This document shows positions 34,483 to 46,039 of a stretch of 64,000 bases of DNA, piece after piece. The DNA is from Euborellia annulipes (Eukaryota; Arthropoda; Insecta; Dermaptera; Anisolabididae), in assembly GCA_023213315.1 (NCBI GenBank), contig JAKCPI010004294.1, positions 1 through 64,000 of the forward strand, given 5' to 3'. The notes under the pieces were generated by a model. The model did no database searches, was not told the DNA's origin, and saw only the letters and a list, made by a program, of their open reading frames with translations. Position numbers and translations under genes: made by a program. Position 1 is the first letter of the stretch, and each line of letters starts with the position of its first letter.

Positions 34483-35937
34483 ATAACCCATTTAACACAT
34501 AATTTTAAACAACTGACCTTTTTGAACTTGCACTTTCACTTCTTACTTACTCCAGTTGACTACTTTATTTTTTAGTATGGTAATGACAATTTTTTTGAAG
34601 AAAATTGATATTTTGTTAAACTATAAAAATATTAAAAATTGTTAAATGAATTAATTAATCGTAAATAATTATTTTGTTTTGAATTGTATTTGAAATTTTA
34701 TTAGCAAAATCCATTAAAATATCACTTTAAAAGTAAAGTCAGATATCTGTTAAAACTAGACCAATGGTTTTCAATACCTGAATTAGCTTTTCACCACCCA
34801 CATTCCAATGTTAGATAAAATTTAATACATAATAAATAAATATTTTAATTTAAAATAAAGGAATTTTCATCCATCAAGTTATTTAATTATATTCTTTCGG
34901 CTACCTATTTAGAGGATGGCTTCTTCCAATTTACAGTTTGGCGTTACTTAACATTAGGGATCTTGGAGGCTTTTGTCCTCATCTTCTTGCCAGTTCAGCA
35001 GGCATTAAGTTGAAAAAAAATATACTCATATTTATTGTTTAGTGCAATTAAAAAGGGAGTTTTATTTAATTCCTTCTGTATCTACAGTATAAATTTTAAG
35101 GGAAACTATTTTTTTTTTTAATTATACAATCAACTTATCCAACTCGTTAGAGATGAAAAAAATATTTTTCTTTGTCAAAATTAAATGGTTTTGTTCATCA
35201 ATATAAAATATAATACATTTACATGTTTGAAAAAATTAGTATCAAATGAACTGACAAAAGAGGAAATTAATAATAGTATTAATATGGAGGTATTTGTATA
35301 CAAATTTTAAAATTTCGCTGATTATCAGAATGAATAACAAAATAATTTTATAGGTATAAAATGTACAATTTCGAACAGGAGTTTATCAAATCGTGAGATG
35401 GATAAAATTGAGTAAAATAAGAGTCCCAAAAGCAAATTCTACTAAAAAAAATTAACTTAACCACCGGGAGAGTGGAGTTATTTTGAAGGGGGGTTACCCA
35501 TTCCCAAAGGCCTCCTTCTTTCGCCAGTGATCGTTTAAATTACTTTAAATTTTAAATCTAGACCAAAATGACGATAAATATTATTAACAAAGCTGAAAAG
35601 ATTTTTATAATTTTTTTTTTTTAATTTACAAAATTAACTAACTGTCTAATCAAAAGAGAAAAATAAACTAAATTTATGTGTATTTTCTTTATTAAAAAAA
35701 TATATAATTTAGATATTTTCACTTTAACTAGACTGAATATATAGGCCTAAATAAATGTTCATATTTTATAAATTACAACGATAAAAAAATTTTATCAAGA
35801 GCGTGGGTTGAACTTGAATCAAGCCTGGGGTAATTTTTGAAAATGGTATTAAAATTAAATAAATACAATAAAATGTCAAAAACAATTTGTTTGATAAAAT
35901 ATATTAGTTATTTCCTATATCGGGTCACCGGTCCTTC
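34483..35937. other. AT-rich DNA without recognisable feature
   Basis: Nothing recognised; possibly an upstream intron of the host gene or intergenic DNA. Confidence 0.5.
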
Positions 35938-36044
35938 ACAGAATGCACCTTTAAATTACCGAAAGTAAGAAAAAATTGTGTGCTGTGCGAGCAGTCACAC
36001 CAGATTATCCCTCTCCCCCGAGAAACACTTCTGGATCCGCTCTT
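35938..36044. mobile_element. hAT MITE fragment (family of 1060-1333)
   Basis: Shares GAATGCACCTTTAAATTACC, the TGTGTGCTGTGCGAGCAG segment and CTGGATCCGCTCTTG with the right part of that family; the left half is missing. Confidence 0.7.
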
Positions 36045-36715
36045 GTTCTAAACCGCTGTTATTTTTTTTACTGGAATTTATTCATAGTTAATTAATTAAA
36101 TACAGAAAGTTATACCAGTTAATCTCATTCTAGATATAATTATATCTATCAAAATTAACTGTCCCCTATAGGAAACTATTGTCTTTGTAATGGAAGCAAG
36201 AATAACAATAATTTAGCCAAGGGCTGACCTCAATTTTCACAGTAAAGTGGAAAGTTTAAGCAAAAGTAATAAGGCAACCAATTAATTTTATTCGTAATTA
36301 TAATATATTCCAGAAATGAATTTGTTAGTTTTCCTTCTCCTAAAAGTTTTATACATGTCGTTTGAAAAATAACAAAATCCTTAAAATATTAAAAAAATTA
36401 TATTCCTTTTTTTTTTTAATCGAAAGTCTATCTTTCACTTTTTTTCCTTTATAAATTAAAGTTCTCTGATTTTGATATATAATAAAAAAAATTGTCTGAA
36501 ATAGAGCCAAGTTAGTAATCAAGATTCAAAAATAATATCTAAAAAAGTAATCGCTTAGGATGGATGATTTCATTTTTAAAGGAATAATATTTTTTTTAGC
36601 CAACAGCTATTTCTTTTCCTAATAAAATCCGTTCGTTTTGTTATTAGGAAATGTTTTCTTCTCGAATCATGTTTGACCGTTTTTCTTATATATTTATTTT
36701 TTTATTTTTTCTCAG
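36045..36715. other. AT-rich DNA ending in a splice acceptor tract
   Basis: Nothing recognised until a long T-rich tract (about 36678-36710) followed by CTCAG at 36711-36715. This is the inferred 3' end of an upstream intron. Confidence 0.6.
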
Positions 36716-36917
36716 CTATGGCTACTTCACGATCGCGATGCGTGTTGTTCCTCGAAATGAAACAGAACCGTGGATCTTCCGGGAGCCGACCACGGTCGTT
36801 TTCGAAAACGTGACTGCGGAACCACCCCCACCAGCCCCCAAACAGGGGACCCCCGTACCCGTCTTCCACGGGGACTTCCACATGGAATTCTGCGACAACC
36901 AGAGGCAACTCCTCCAG
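36716..36917 (+). CDS. exon of a Torso-like (MACPF family) protein
   Basis: 202 nt exon between acceptor TTTTTTCTCAG and donor CAG|GTAACC. Codon usage is far more GC-rich than its surroundings. It encodes YGYFTIAMRVVPRN, WIFREPT, a proline-rich PPPPAPK stretch and DFHMEFCDNQRQLLQ, with two N-glycosylation sequons (NET, NVT), as expected for a secreted protein. The conserved-looking block and the next exon match my memory of arthropod Torso-like, the MACPF protein needed for terminal patterning and growth control in flies. That is family recall, not a search. An in-frame ATG at 36651 exists, but its residues come from the T-rich acceptor tract. I therefore treat the exon as internal, with earlier exons upstream of or within unrecognised sequence. 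Confidence 0.65.
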
Positions 36918-37961
36918 GTAACCAACGGTTCTTTTTTTTCTCTTTATTCAATCCCGAAGTCCTATTCTTTTTAATACGATTGGGACAAGCCAAGACAAAA
37001 TCACATTTGATAGTGCCTTTGGGAGAGAATTGAACAGAAGGGATCTTTTTCTGAGTCTTCTTTGATGATTATATGAAAGTATATCAGTATATTAAATTGA
37101 GTCTAGTCCATTTTACATCATCAATCATTAACTAATTAATCATCAAATTAAATAAATATTAATAGGAAGATTATATTTGAATATTAATGAAGATAAGATT
37201 TTTTTTTAAGTACTCATTATTTGCAACGTCACGGAGAACATTTTCAATAATTAAATATTTTTTTTTTATTTATTTTGTCTTTAGCCTTTGGTCATCAGCA
37301 TTTTTATCTACACACATAATTAAATATGAATATTTTCATTTATTTTCTTATATTCTCCCGTTTTTGAATTTAATTTCTTTTGTTGACTATCAGGGCAGTT
37401 CGACATCAAAGACCTGAACGTATAGAAAGGCGAAATTTTTCATAGGGGGGTTTGGCGACCTGTGATAAAAGCCTCACCTATTAGCCATTTAATTAATTTA
37501 ATTATATTGTGAATTTCCCAGAAAATGTTTTTCTTTTAGTGGCATACTTGAAAACCAAAACCATCTATTTATTAGATAGATTTATAAATGGGATCAGTAA
37601 TTTTACTGAATTGGAAGTGATTTAAAAAAATGTTTGTTCTAGTCAAAAAACACTGTGACATGATAAACTACGAGCTGAGCTATTGTTCTTTCCAAGCTAA
37701 TTTTGATTAATGGGAAATAAATAGACTAAGCAATGCAATATTTTTATGAGATACTTGCAAAATTTAGAAAATTACTTATTTAATATTATAAAAAAAACCT
37801 ACTTTCTCCATATTTTTTAATCCAATTTCTTATAGGCCTCGTTATCATTATTATTTACTTGCTTGTTTCGCAAATGAAGATTGGAAAACTGACGAGTTAC
37901 CCCTGAACTCAAACGAAATAAAAAAAAATTCAAATTTAACTTAATAACTTATGTGATTGTA

Positions 37962-38476
37962 CAGGGCGATCCACGGTAAATTGCTGATTTGGGGAAAAAA
38001 TAATACAATAACGGAAGTTTCTAATTACATGGTTTTAAACAGTGTATTTGGCAAACGTTTACCTCCACAATCCACATACATCTGCAGTCGTTTTTTGAAA
38101 TTCTCATGCACTCTTTCAAGCATGTCTTTGCTGGTATTCTTGCAATTTCAGCCTCAATACTTAACTCCATGTGATTTTTTTTTGGGTTACTTGAAGTCGA
38201 AGGTGTATTGCAACCGTTCCAAGACCCACGGACTCAATCGGACCCAACCGGAAGACCTACAGAAAAATATTGAGCCTGAAATTGTAAGAATACCAGAAAA
38301 CGACTGCAGCTGTGTGTGGATTGTGGGGGTAAACATTTGCCAGATACACTGTTTAAAACCATGTAATTAGAAACTTCCCTTATTGTCCAATATGAGAAAA
38401 TAAAAATATAAGTTTCCAAGTTTTCATTATTTTTTTATTTAATTTCCAAATCAGCAATATACCGTGGGCCATCCTG
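37962..38476 (+). mobile_element. mariner/Tc1-type element with long inverted repeats
   Basis: Starts CAGGGCGATCCACGGTAAAT, ends ATATACCGTGGGCCATCCTG, and is flanked by TA on each side. Inverted complementarity extends inward by well over 100 bp (GGAAGTTTCTAATTACATGG against CCATGTAATTAGAAACTTCC). It therefore looks like a fold-back derivative in which the 3' coding end has been duplicated in inverted orientation. Confidence 0.85.
38146..38366 (+). pseudogene. mariner-like transposase C-terminal remnant, frameshifted
   Basis: LTPCDFFLGYLKSKVY matches the DDE transposase signature around the last catalytic residue in mariner relatives (family form LTPxDFFLWGxLK; here the W is missing). Then NIEPEIVRIPEN follows in the same frame. 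At about 38300 the frame shifts, and the continuation RLQLCVDCGGKHLPDTLFKT with a TAA at 38364 is the typical mariner C-terminus. No N-terminal helix-turn-helix or earlier catalytic Asp is present, so this is an inactive fragment. Confidence 0.75.
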
Positions 38477-38799
38477 TATGTACCTACGAAAACTAATGAT
38501 TTTTAGTTTATATCCCAAAAAAAAAAACTATCGAATAAAAAATTTATGAAAAAATATAAATAGCTAATGTGTGTTTCCGCCATACTTAGGAAGTTAATTG
38601 CGTGAACAAATACTTGATACAACAAACAGTTCCTCTGTTTCAAATTTACGAGTTAACTTTTTATTTGCCCTCGGGGCATGGCGTAGAGGTTAGCGTGCTA
38701 ACCTCGTATACCAAACGTCGCGGGTTCGGACCCCAGGCAGTCCGATGATTTTATTTAAGCCAATTGGATACCAAATGGCTTAAATAAGAATGCCTGGAC

Positions 38800-39172
38800 C
38801 AGTGGCGTATTCAGGGGGGGGGGGGGCCCAGGGGGGCCGGGCCCCCCCCCCAAAGCCTTCTCCAAAACAAAAAAATACCTAATGTTTTCCCTAATGATTT
38901 TTTTTTTTTAAATAATAATTTTATTAACTCTCATAAATTCTAAAAACTAACAAAAAACTTGTAAATAATTGAAAAAATCTCTAATATTTACGAATTTTGT
39001 ATTAAAATTATTTTTTATTTCAAGAAAAAAAAATTTTTTTTTATTTGTTTTTTATTTATAATTATTATATTATCTAAAAAAAATTTCTCCACTTGAAGTT
39101 TCTTGGAGAAGGGGGGGGGGGTTAATAAAAATTTTGGGCCCCCCCCAAGCAGAAATCCTGGCTACGCTACTG
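38800..39172. mobile_element. hAT-type MITE (CAGTGGCGTA ends) in SINE-A
   Basis: Starts CAGTGGCGTATTCAGGG, ends CCTGGCTACGCTACTG. The 8 bp duplication GCCTGGAC is at 38792-38799 and 39173-39180. G and C runs flank an AT-rich core. Confidence 0.92.
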
Positions 39173-39181
39173 GCCTGGACC

Positions 39182-39419
39182 CATGGGCGTCCGCAGGGGG
39201 GGGGGGGCAACCAGGCACTTGCCCCCCTGGAAAATTAAAATGTATAAAACGAAAAAAAAAAATACAAAAAAACCTTTCTCAGTATACATCCACCTTGCAG
39301 CGGTGAGAAAGCTTTAAATACTAAAAGATGTATAACATTATTAATTCCAAAGTACGTTTTTTTTAACTTATTTGGAAGTGACATGCCCCCCCCTGCAAAA
39401 AATCCTGCGGACGCCCTTG
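39182..39419. mobile_element. hAT-type MITE (CAWGGGCGTCCGCAGG ends) in the same SINE
   Basis: Starts CATGGGCGTCCGCAGG, ends CCTGCGGACGCCCTTG. The 8 bp duplication CCTGGACC is at 39174-39181 and 39420-39427. It inserted one base away from, and overlapping, the duplication made by the preceding MITE. Confidence 0.92.
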
Positions 39420-39546
39420 CCTGGACCCCTATATGTATATTTATATAATAACGGTTATCGTCTAAAGTCTTAAATGGCCTGAGTTGCCGAAAAGACTGTG
39501 TGAATGTGTGTGTGAGTGTGAGTGTGAATGAGAAAAAAGTGTGAAT

Positions 39547-39588
<42 letters not shown>

Positions 39589-40689
39589 TTATTTTTAAAA
39601 CATTTTTTTTTTTAAATATAATTAATTTCACATCTCTAAAGCAATGAGCACCAAGATTAAAAATTAATTATTCTTAAGAAAATCTCATTGTTTTAATATT
39701 AATTCTAATTTTTGATTGAAAAGAAAATTCTCTCATATAGGCATATATTTCCAAGTAAACATTAATTAATTCTTATCCTTTGCTGAGTTTTGCCGCTTTG
39801 TGAATTCTTTAATAAATGAATTAGGCGTATTCAAAACTCCTTTATATTCTATTGTTTAGTGTAATTTCATTAGATAATTATTAAAAGCAAAAAAAAACTC
39901 ATTTTTTGATGGAATTTTATTGATTGACGACCAGTATGTGCACAAAATCTTTGCTTTCGGTCACATTCCAATCGGTTATCATGAGTTGTTAAAGTCAGCA
40001 CACTTGGTTTTGAGATCCTTTGTTCTTTACACTGATAAGATCCAAATTCACCAACAAAAATCAAAAGATAAAATAATTAATGTTAACGAACATTGGAAGC
40101 TCTACTGGTCAGAGCAACAATCACTTATTCAAATAAGTAGATGCATTCCATTTCTCATATTGTTCTCCCTAGTAAATGAGAAAAATTATTTACTCACCTT
40201 TTTACTTTTTAATTTTAAATTTTCTTTATAATAATAGGCTATCTCTTTATTTAGAATATTATAATTCTAAAATACGTCGTTCAATATTTTAAATTTTTCT
40301 TAAAGACAAAACAAGATTTATTATTTTTATTTGATTTCTCCGAATTTTTTTTTTTAAATGATCATTCTGTTTCCATTTTTCGCCACCGATGCTCTACCCA
40401 ACAAATTGGCGCTTCAGTTGTCAAAGAAATGTCTTCGTTTATACAAGTGTCGTGATTATTGCCAAATAGTTATTGAATAATCGAATTAATAAAGTGTGAA
40501 ATATAAAATGTAATTAAAAAAATAATATCTTCAAGAAATTAAAAAACAAATATAAAACGAACCTGCGCTTAGTTGAAGGTTAGTCATGTTAAATTCAATT
40601 TTTGTTTCATCTCTCTAATTGTCATAATTAGTAGGGGCCTATATAATAAATAATTTACTCGATTTCATTATCAAATTACCATTGTTAAG

Positions 40690-40855
40690 GGAAATAAAAA
40701 AATGCCTGGACCCTAATATATATAAATTCATAAATAACGGTTATCGTAAATGTCTTATATGGCCTGAGCTGCCGAAAAGACAGTGTGAATGTGTGTGTGA
40801 GTGTGAGTGTGAATGAGAAAAAAGTGTGAAAGTTTTTTTATAAAAAAAAAAAAAA
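40690..40855 (+). mobile_element. SINE-A, 5'-truncated, 13 bp TSD
   Basis: Starts GGAAATAAAAAAATGCCTGG and ends in oligo-A. TACCATTGTTAAG is duplicated at 40677-40689 and 40856-40868. The duplication directly flanks the truncated end, so truncation happened during integration. Confidence 0.92.
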
Positions 40856-41208
40856 TACCATTGTTAAGTTCTAAAAAGACGTCTTCAAAGTAAAATGGGA
40901 TTTTTTTTTTTTATTGGAGGGAATCTTGTGTTTCTTGAATTTGCCACCGACCCTCTAGGCTGCAAGATGGCGCTTCGGTTGATATTTTTCACTTTCCTTA
41001 ACCTCTGGCCTAGAAATGTAATGTATGATGAAAAAGTATTGAGGTTCAAATATTTGAATACGAGATTTGAATTGAAATATACGTTTTGAAGCCCTCGGGC
41101 AAATTTGATAAATCTGAAAGATAATTTATCCCGTATATTCAAAATACTATTATTATACAAATTCTTAAAATTGAATAAATCGTATAATAAATTAATCAAA
41201 TATTCAAG

Positions 41209-41323
41209 GACAGTTATTTGGTATCCAAATGGCTTTAAAAAAAATCATCGGACTGGGATCAGAACCCGCGACCCTTGGTATACAAGGCCAGTACGCTAAC
41301 CCTTACACCAAGCCCGAGGGCTT
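41209..41323 (-). mobile_element. SINE-A head fragment
   Basis: Reverse-strand tRNA-like head and internal hairpin: GTTATTTGGTATCCAAATGG, ATCAGAACCCGCGACCC, TACACCAAGCCCGAGGGC. The tail is missing. Confidence 0.8.
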
Positions 41324-42186
41324 TTAATTTAATTTATTATAAAACATTCACTGTTTGTTTATGATGAATTGTATAAACAGCTTATAGGTATTTCAATAAA
41401 GCATCCATTAATATTTAGAACAATTAATATATTACTTACATTGTTTACTTTTATTTTCGTTTTTTCTTCTTTTCATCTTTTCTCATATTCGTAAAAAGAA
41501 AAATAGTCAAAGAGAATTCATCTTCATATAGTCTTAATAAAAATAAAAAATTTCATTTTTCATAGAATTTTACCATAGAATAAATATTAAATGATTTAAT
41601 TCCAAAAATATCGTAAATATTTAATTCACAAAAATTCTAATTTGGTTTCTTGTCTTAGGCACTCATCCATCTTCTCTGTTCACTTGATAAACCTTTATAA
41701 GCGTAACCTTAAAAAATTCTTATCTTATATAAATATTGAAAAAAAAAAATGTCTTTTTATAATATAAAAAGATAATAAGGACTTTTTTTACGACTTAAGA
41801 GAAACAACTTTTGGTAACAATCGATACAATCGAATTAATTGAATTGTTTTTGCTCTATTTGATAAAAAAAAAAAAATGTTTCTGTTCACGTCTCCAAATT
41901 TGAATTTTTTTTTTTTTCAAAGAAAATATCATATTGGAGGTTGATTTTTTTTGATAGCATCTAGAGCTCCTTAAGTCTAAAATAATAATTTTATTCTAGC
42001 CAATTTTTCAATTAAATAATACATGCCTGGTATAAATGCAATTGCCTTTCAGTAAAATAAAATGACTTTTTTTAAGTCTTTTAGGCATCTTAGGACAGGC
42101 TATTTAGATCTTAAACTATAATTATTTTTAATTACGTTATATACTGGGGTCCATGCATATTTATTTATACCATTTAGATTTATTTA

Positions 42187-42330
42187 TCAAGAGTTCGCAC
42201 CCCGTCTCATGAGACAAAAATTTTTTTCAATTGGATTGGTAGCCAATCCAATTGAAATAAATTGAGAGACGGGGTCTAAATGCCAGCCTTCGATGCCGAA
42301 AACGACTTTAAATAAAATTAAAAAAAAATT
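42187..42330 (+). mobile_element. SINE-C copy, 5'-truncated
   Basis: Contains GAGTTCGCACCCCGTCTCAT, a perfect palindrome CAATTGGATTGG-TAG-CCAATCCAATTG (42228-42254), GGGGTCTAAATG, TTCGATGCCGAAAA and an A-rich tail. It is tail-to-tail with the next copy. Confidence 0.7.
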
Positions 42331-42351
42331 AAATAGCTTAATAATATATTT

Positions 42352-42522
42352 TTTAAAATTTATTTAAGGGTTTTTTCGGCATCGGAGGCCATTTAGACCC
42401 CGTCTCTGTTTATTTCAGTTTAATAAAATTTAAGTGAATTTTTGTCACATTAGACGAGATGTGAACCCTTGACCTCTAACCCAAGAGGCGGTTACTCGAC
42501 CACTGTGCTATGGTCGAAGGGG
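42352..42522 (-). mobile_element. SINE-C copy
   Basis: Reverse strand: GTTTTTTCGGCATCGGAGGC, TTTAGACCCCGTCTCTGTTT, and the tRNA-like head. Its reverse complement gives CGACCATAGCACAGTGGTCG (box-A-like) and AAGGGTTCACATCTC (box-B-like). Confidence 0.75.
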
Positions 42523-43283
42523 TTAATAAATATTTACATTAATCTTTTAAAATTTCTAGTACAGCATAGGCAATTTAAGTGTATTTAAAAAGCATTTTTG
42601 GTAAATAATTCAGATCTCTAGTTGTATTTTTTAAATAATTGAAATAAACATTTATTTTTCATATTTTTGTTTGGCTTGACAAAACACTATAAGATATAGT
42701 CAGTGGATGGAAGATCTTTTTTTTAATGAAAGGCCATTCTCATTTTTGGAAATAGTGAAAAATTCCATTAAATGAAAGCTGTTTCGAATGTTAAATTTCA
42801 ATATTTATAAAACAACAAAAAAAAATTTTAGAAAGATAAATAATATTTTTAAAATTCCTAGTTACTCTTAACAATAAATATACCCTGAACGCTTATAATA
42901 TAACAATATTTGAAATAAATAAGGCTTAACTTGGGAAAAAAATATAAATGTAAAAAACTATAATAATAACTACACTAGCTTAAATTTTTTATTTATTTTT
43001 GGAAAAATAATAAAACATCTTTGTTTTTCGATAAGTAAATTAATTATATTTTAGTAGTCTATAAATATAATTAACTGTATAATATAATGAACACAAAAGG
43101 AGTGTAAGCTCTTCAACAATATACTGTACTTGGTCTGTGTGACATAATTCTCCACCTTAAATTCTCTTTCCAAACAATCCATATGGAAATTAAGTACCCT
43201 CATGTCATTAATGTTTTATGAGCTGTTTTGTTGTTGCTTCATATATTGTTTTCTCTTGATTATATCAACTTTTGATATTTTAA

Positions 43284-43490
43284 CTAGGTGGAGCCTTATT
43301 TGAAAAGGATGGAATTTTTTCATTCAATGCTCAAATAGACTCTTCATTAGCCAGTCAATATATCGTTTAAGATAGCAATTTTGCGAGATATGTTTGTGCT
43401 TAAGATTGGGCAAAATTGCACCCCCTGGAGTCGAACCAGGACCTCCACGTTTTCGAGGCGGGTGGACTACCCTTAACCTAAGACGCCGGT
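43284..43490 (-). mobile_element. SINE-B, tRNA-like repeat, copy 1
   Basis: The reverse-strand head reads GGTAGTCCACCCGCCTCG and a T-arm-like CCTGG-TTCGACT-CCAGG. The body includes CACAAACATATCTCGCAAAA and CTCAAATAG... down to CACCTAGTT. The acceptor stem halves do not pair, so it is not a functional tRNA gene. Copy 2 is at 57486-57680. Confidence 0.75.
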
Positions 43491-43674
43491 GATATTTTAT
43501 TTTTATAAAAATTTCTTTTTAGTTTTTGTTCTTTTTATACTCTGAAAAGATCGAAATTCTCTTGATCCTATTAATTTATTGTATTTTTACAATATACAAT
43601 AGAAAATATTGGGGAATTAATTTTTCTTGTCGCTGTTATTTGTATCAGAACATCGCTAAAATAAAAATATTTTT

Positions 43675-44135
43675 AACTTTGCCCATCAACCGTAGGTTGG
43701 ACAGGTAAAGTTAATGTAATCGTAAAAAAAATCGAAATTTTTCTGAAGCTGCCAAAATGCGTTTTGAGGTCCCCTGTAGTTTTTGGAATGATGTCTGTGT
43801 GTGTGTGTGTGTATGTCTGTGGTAATTTTTTTCGTCAACGAAATCTCAAAAACTATTCATTCAAATGTTTTGAAATTTTGCACTCATAAACTGGGGGTAG
43901 AGGCCAAGAACTGAAAAGCTTTTGGTAAACATCGGACTATCAGGGGGCTCTAGGGGGGGGGGGGACAAAAATTTTTTTCTTACATAACCTATAATTTTTT
44001 TTATATTTTCAGAAACTAGACTTCCTCCCGAGTAAAATGATATATAATATGTATAACATCGGACCATCAGGGGGGCTCTAGGGGGGGGGGGGGGCAAATA
44101 TTTTTTTCTTGAATAGTGGGTGGGCAAAGTTGTGC
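43675..44135. repeat. repeat block with G-runs, possibly one element
   Basis: TTTTGAGGTCCCCTGTAG and a (TG)n at about 43794-43811 resemble the R-family layout. ATCGGAC(T/C)ATCAGGGGG, GCTCTAGGGGGGGG and a T-run are duplicated at about 43931-43985 and 44061-44115. Ends AACTTTGCCCATC and GGTGGGCAAAGTT are weak inverted repeats. Confidence 0.5.
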
Positions 44136-44993
44136 GCTCGGCTTAGTCCGAACCTTTATTTTTTGTTTTCATTCGAAAAGGATAAAGAAGTCGATCACCC
44201 CGCACCAAATTACTATCTAGTCGTCTAAATTCAACTCCGAGATTTATTTAGATAGTTCTAAATTGTATCTTATTTTAGACTATAGTGGAATGATTTAAAA
44301 AAAAATCACATTTTCCTCTCTTTTAGAATTTTTTACTGGTCAAATTAATTTTGGTCTTTGATTGATTATTTAATTTGTTCAATTTCAATTTGGAATTTCA
44401 CTTGATTAAATTAGAAATCTACCTCTATTTGAAATTATAAAAGTTTATATTCATTTTATTTAATTATAAAACTACGAAATTATTATGATTAATTATTTAA
44501 TGTTTTGTCATTTTTTTAAATTCTTAAATAAATATATTTTATTTAAATTTAAATTTACAAATGCTAGTTTAGTGTTGGTCTTTTTTGGAAAAATCTTAAT
44601 ACTGAATATAGTCGTGAAGAGTGAACTCCAATTTTTTAGTAGATTATTATCCTCCTAAAACAATATTTGATTAGACGCGTTAGCAAACCAGGTCATTTGC
44701 TCTTTAAAATGGCAGAGTTGCATGAATCAATCAGATGCCAATAAAAGCGAAGCCCCACCCCTCGGGGGCACAGCAAGGCATAATTAATTAATCCGGTTGT
44801 GGCCATTTATAATGGGGTTTGAGTGTTTGCATGATATGGAACTAAAATTTCTCCCTAAGGAACAAAGATTTTAAAAGGTTAATCTTACAAAAGAATCTAT
44901 ATTTTATAAGCTTACGTAATTTTATTATATATTCCAGAGAAATTAGAATTGTAGTTCGCAGAAATAAGAAAAATTTCCTCAATTATTTAAATT

Positions 44994-45060
44994 GAATTGG
45001 CTACCAATTATTTGAAATTAAATGGCCTTTGATGCCGAGAAGGATCTTAAAACAAAAAAA
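44994..45060 (+). mobile_element. SINE-C tail fragment
   Basis: TTGAATTGGCTACCAATT, AATGGCCTTTGATGCCGAGA and an A-rich end match the 3' half of SINE-C. Confidence 0.55.
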
Positions 45061-45514
45061 CTGTGTTGTATACTGTTTTGAAGCTATTTCATTGTTATAA
45101 TATTGCGTAGCTTTATAGAAACTCATGCACTTGACAGTACCCCTGTAGAGCGGCAACCATCAGCACTCTGCCTTCCCTCCGTTAACTTCAGTCGAGTTCT
45201 CATTACTTTATAGAACTACTATATACTAGTATATTACGTATTCATTATCGTGGAATAAAATGCGAAAAATTTAGACACATCTCTTTTAGATATAGAATAT
45301 TAGTATATAAGCCTATAATTATGTTTTTAACTCTTTCTGAAGATAGCAGATTTTTTTTTTTTTATATTAAGGTGTTTAATTATACCGGTCAATACGGATC
45401 TAGTTTCTGCATATGAAATTTTCGTTTCTCCTACCCTAAAAATAAAGAGAAAAATAATTTTTTATCAAAGTTTGCTTTTGTAGAAACTAGAACAATTTTT
45501 CCAATTTTTGAGCA

Positions 45515-45560
45515 TGTGTGTGTGAATGTGAGTGTGAATGAGAAAAAAGTGTAAAGCAAA
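45515..45560 (+). mobile_element. SINE-A tail fragment
   Basis: TGTGTGTGAATGTGAGTGTG followed by AATGAGAAAAAAGTGTAAAG matches the SINE-A 3' tract. Confidence 0.6.
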
Positions 45561-45697
45561 AAATGCAAATTTAAGTGTTTTTCGGTGACTAGAAAAAAAA
45601 ATTTTTTGTTGACCTGTGTTATTTTTCTTAATTAATTTAAATATATTTTATTTAAATAAAATACGTAAATATAAGTCCCTGAACTCATCGATAAATA

Positions 45698-45957
45698 ATT
45701 TTTTTTTTTTTAATTAATACACTTTTTTCCCACACACACACACACATAGACACAATCTTTTCGGCAACTCAGGCCATTCAAGACTTTGCCAATACTCGTA
45801 TTTTTATTAATATATGTTTTTGGGGTCCAGGCATATTTATTTAAGCCATTTGGTATCCAAATGCCTTAAATAAAATCATCGGACTGCCTAGGATCCAAAC
45901 CCGCGACCCTTGGTTAGAAAACCAGCATGATAGCAACTACACCAAGGCCCGAGGGCT
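45698..45957 (-). mobile_element. SINE-A, near full-length, diverged
   Basis: Oligo-T, CACACACACACATAGACAC, TTTTCGGCAACTCAGGCC, internal hairpin (TTTGGTATCCAAATGCC), ATCCAAACCCGCGACCC and CACCAAGGCCCGAGGGC. The box B residue change (CAAACC for CGAACC) suggests an old copy. Confidence 0.85.
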
Positions 45958-46039
45958 AAATTTAAGTTCGTGGATAATAACCTAAATTCACTAAAATTGA
46001 GATTACGTTATTATTTTTGACATATTCCTTTCTCTAAAT

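Larger units (their letters stand above)
38667..39585 (+). mobile_element. SINE-A, interrupted by two hAT MITEs
   Basis: Head GCCCTCGGGGCATGGCGTAG and internal hairpin up to 38799. The body resumes at 39428 (CTATATGTATATTTATATAA), then GTTGCCGAAAAGACTGTG and a long A-run. Nearly identical to the copy at 27764-28045, so a young subfamily. Flanks ACTTTTTATTT and ACTTTATTTTT suggest an imperfect TSD. Confidence 0.88.

Noticed and set aside
36651..36715. Signal peptide-like start MFSSRIMFDRFSYIFIFLFF
   Set aside because: The hydrophobic run is the translated T-rich splice acceptor ending CTCAG, so it is more likely intron.
39920..40231. 103 aa open frame
   Set aside because: Not recognisable as any family and without supporting context; chance frames of this length occur often here.
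43420..43490. Possible tRNA gene (T-arm CCTGG-TTCGACT-CCAGG)
   Set aside because: The acceptor halves do not pair, and the sequence recurs with a common non-tRNA body at 57.5 kb, so it is a tRNA-derived repeat.
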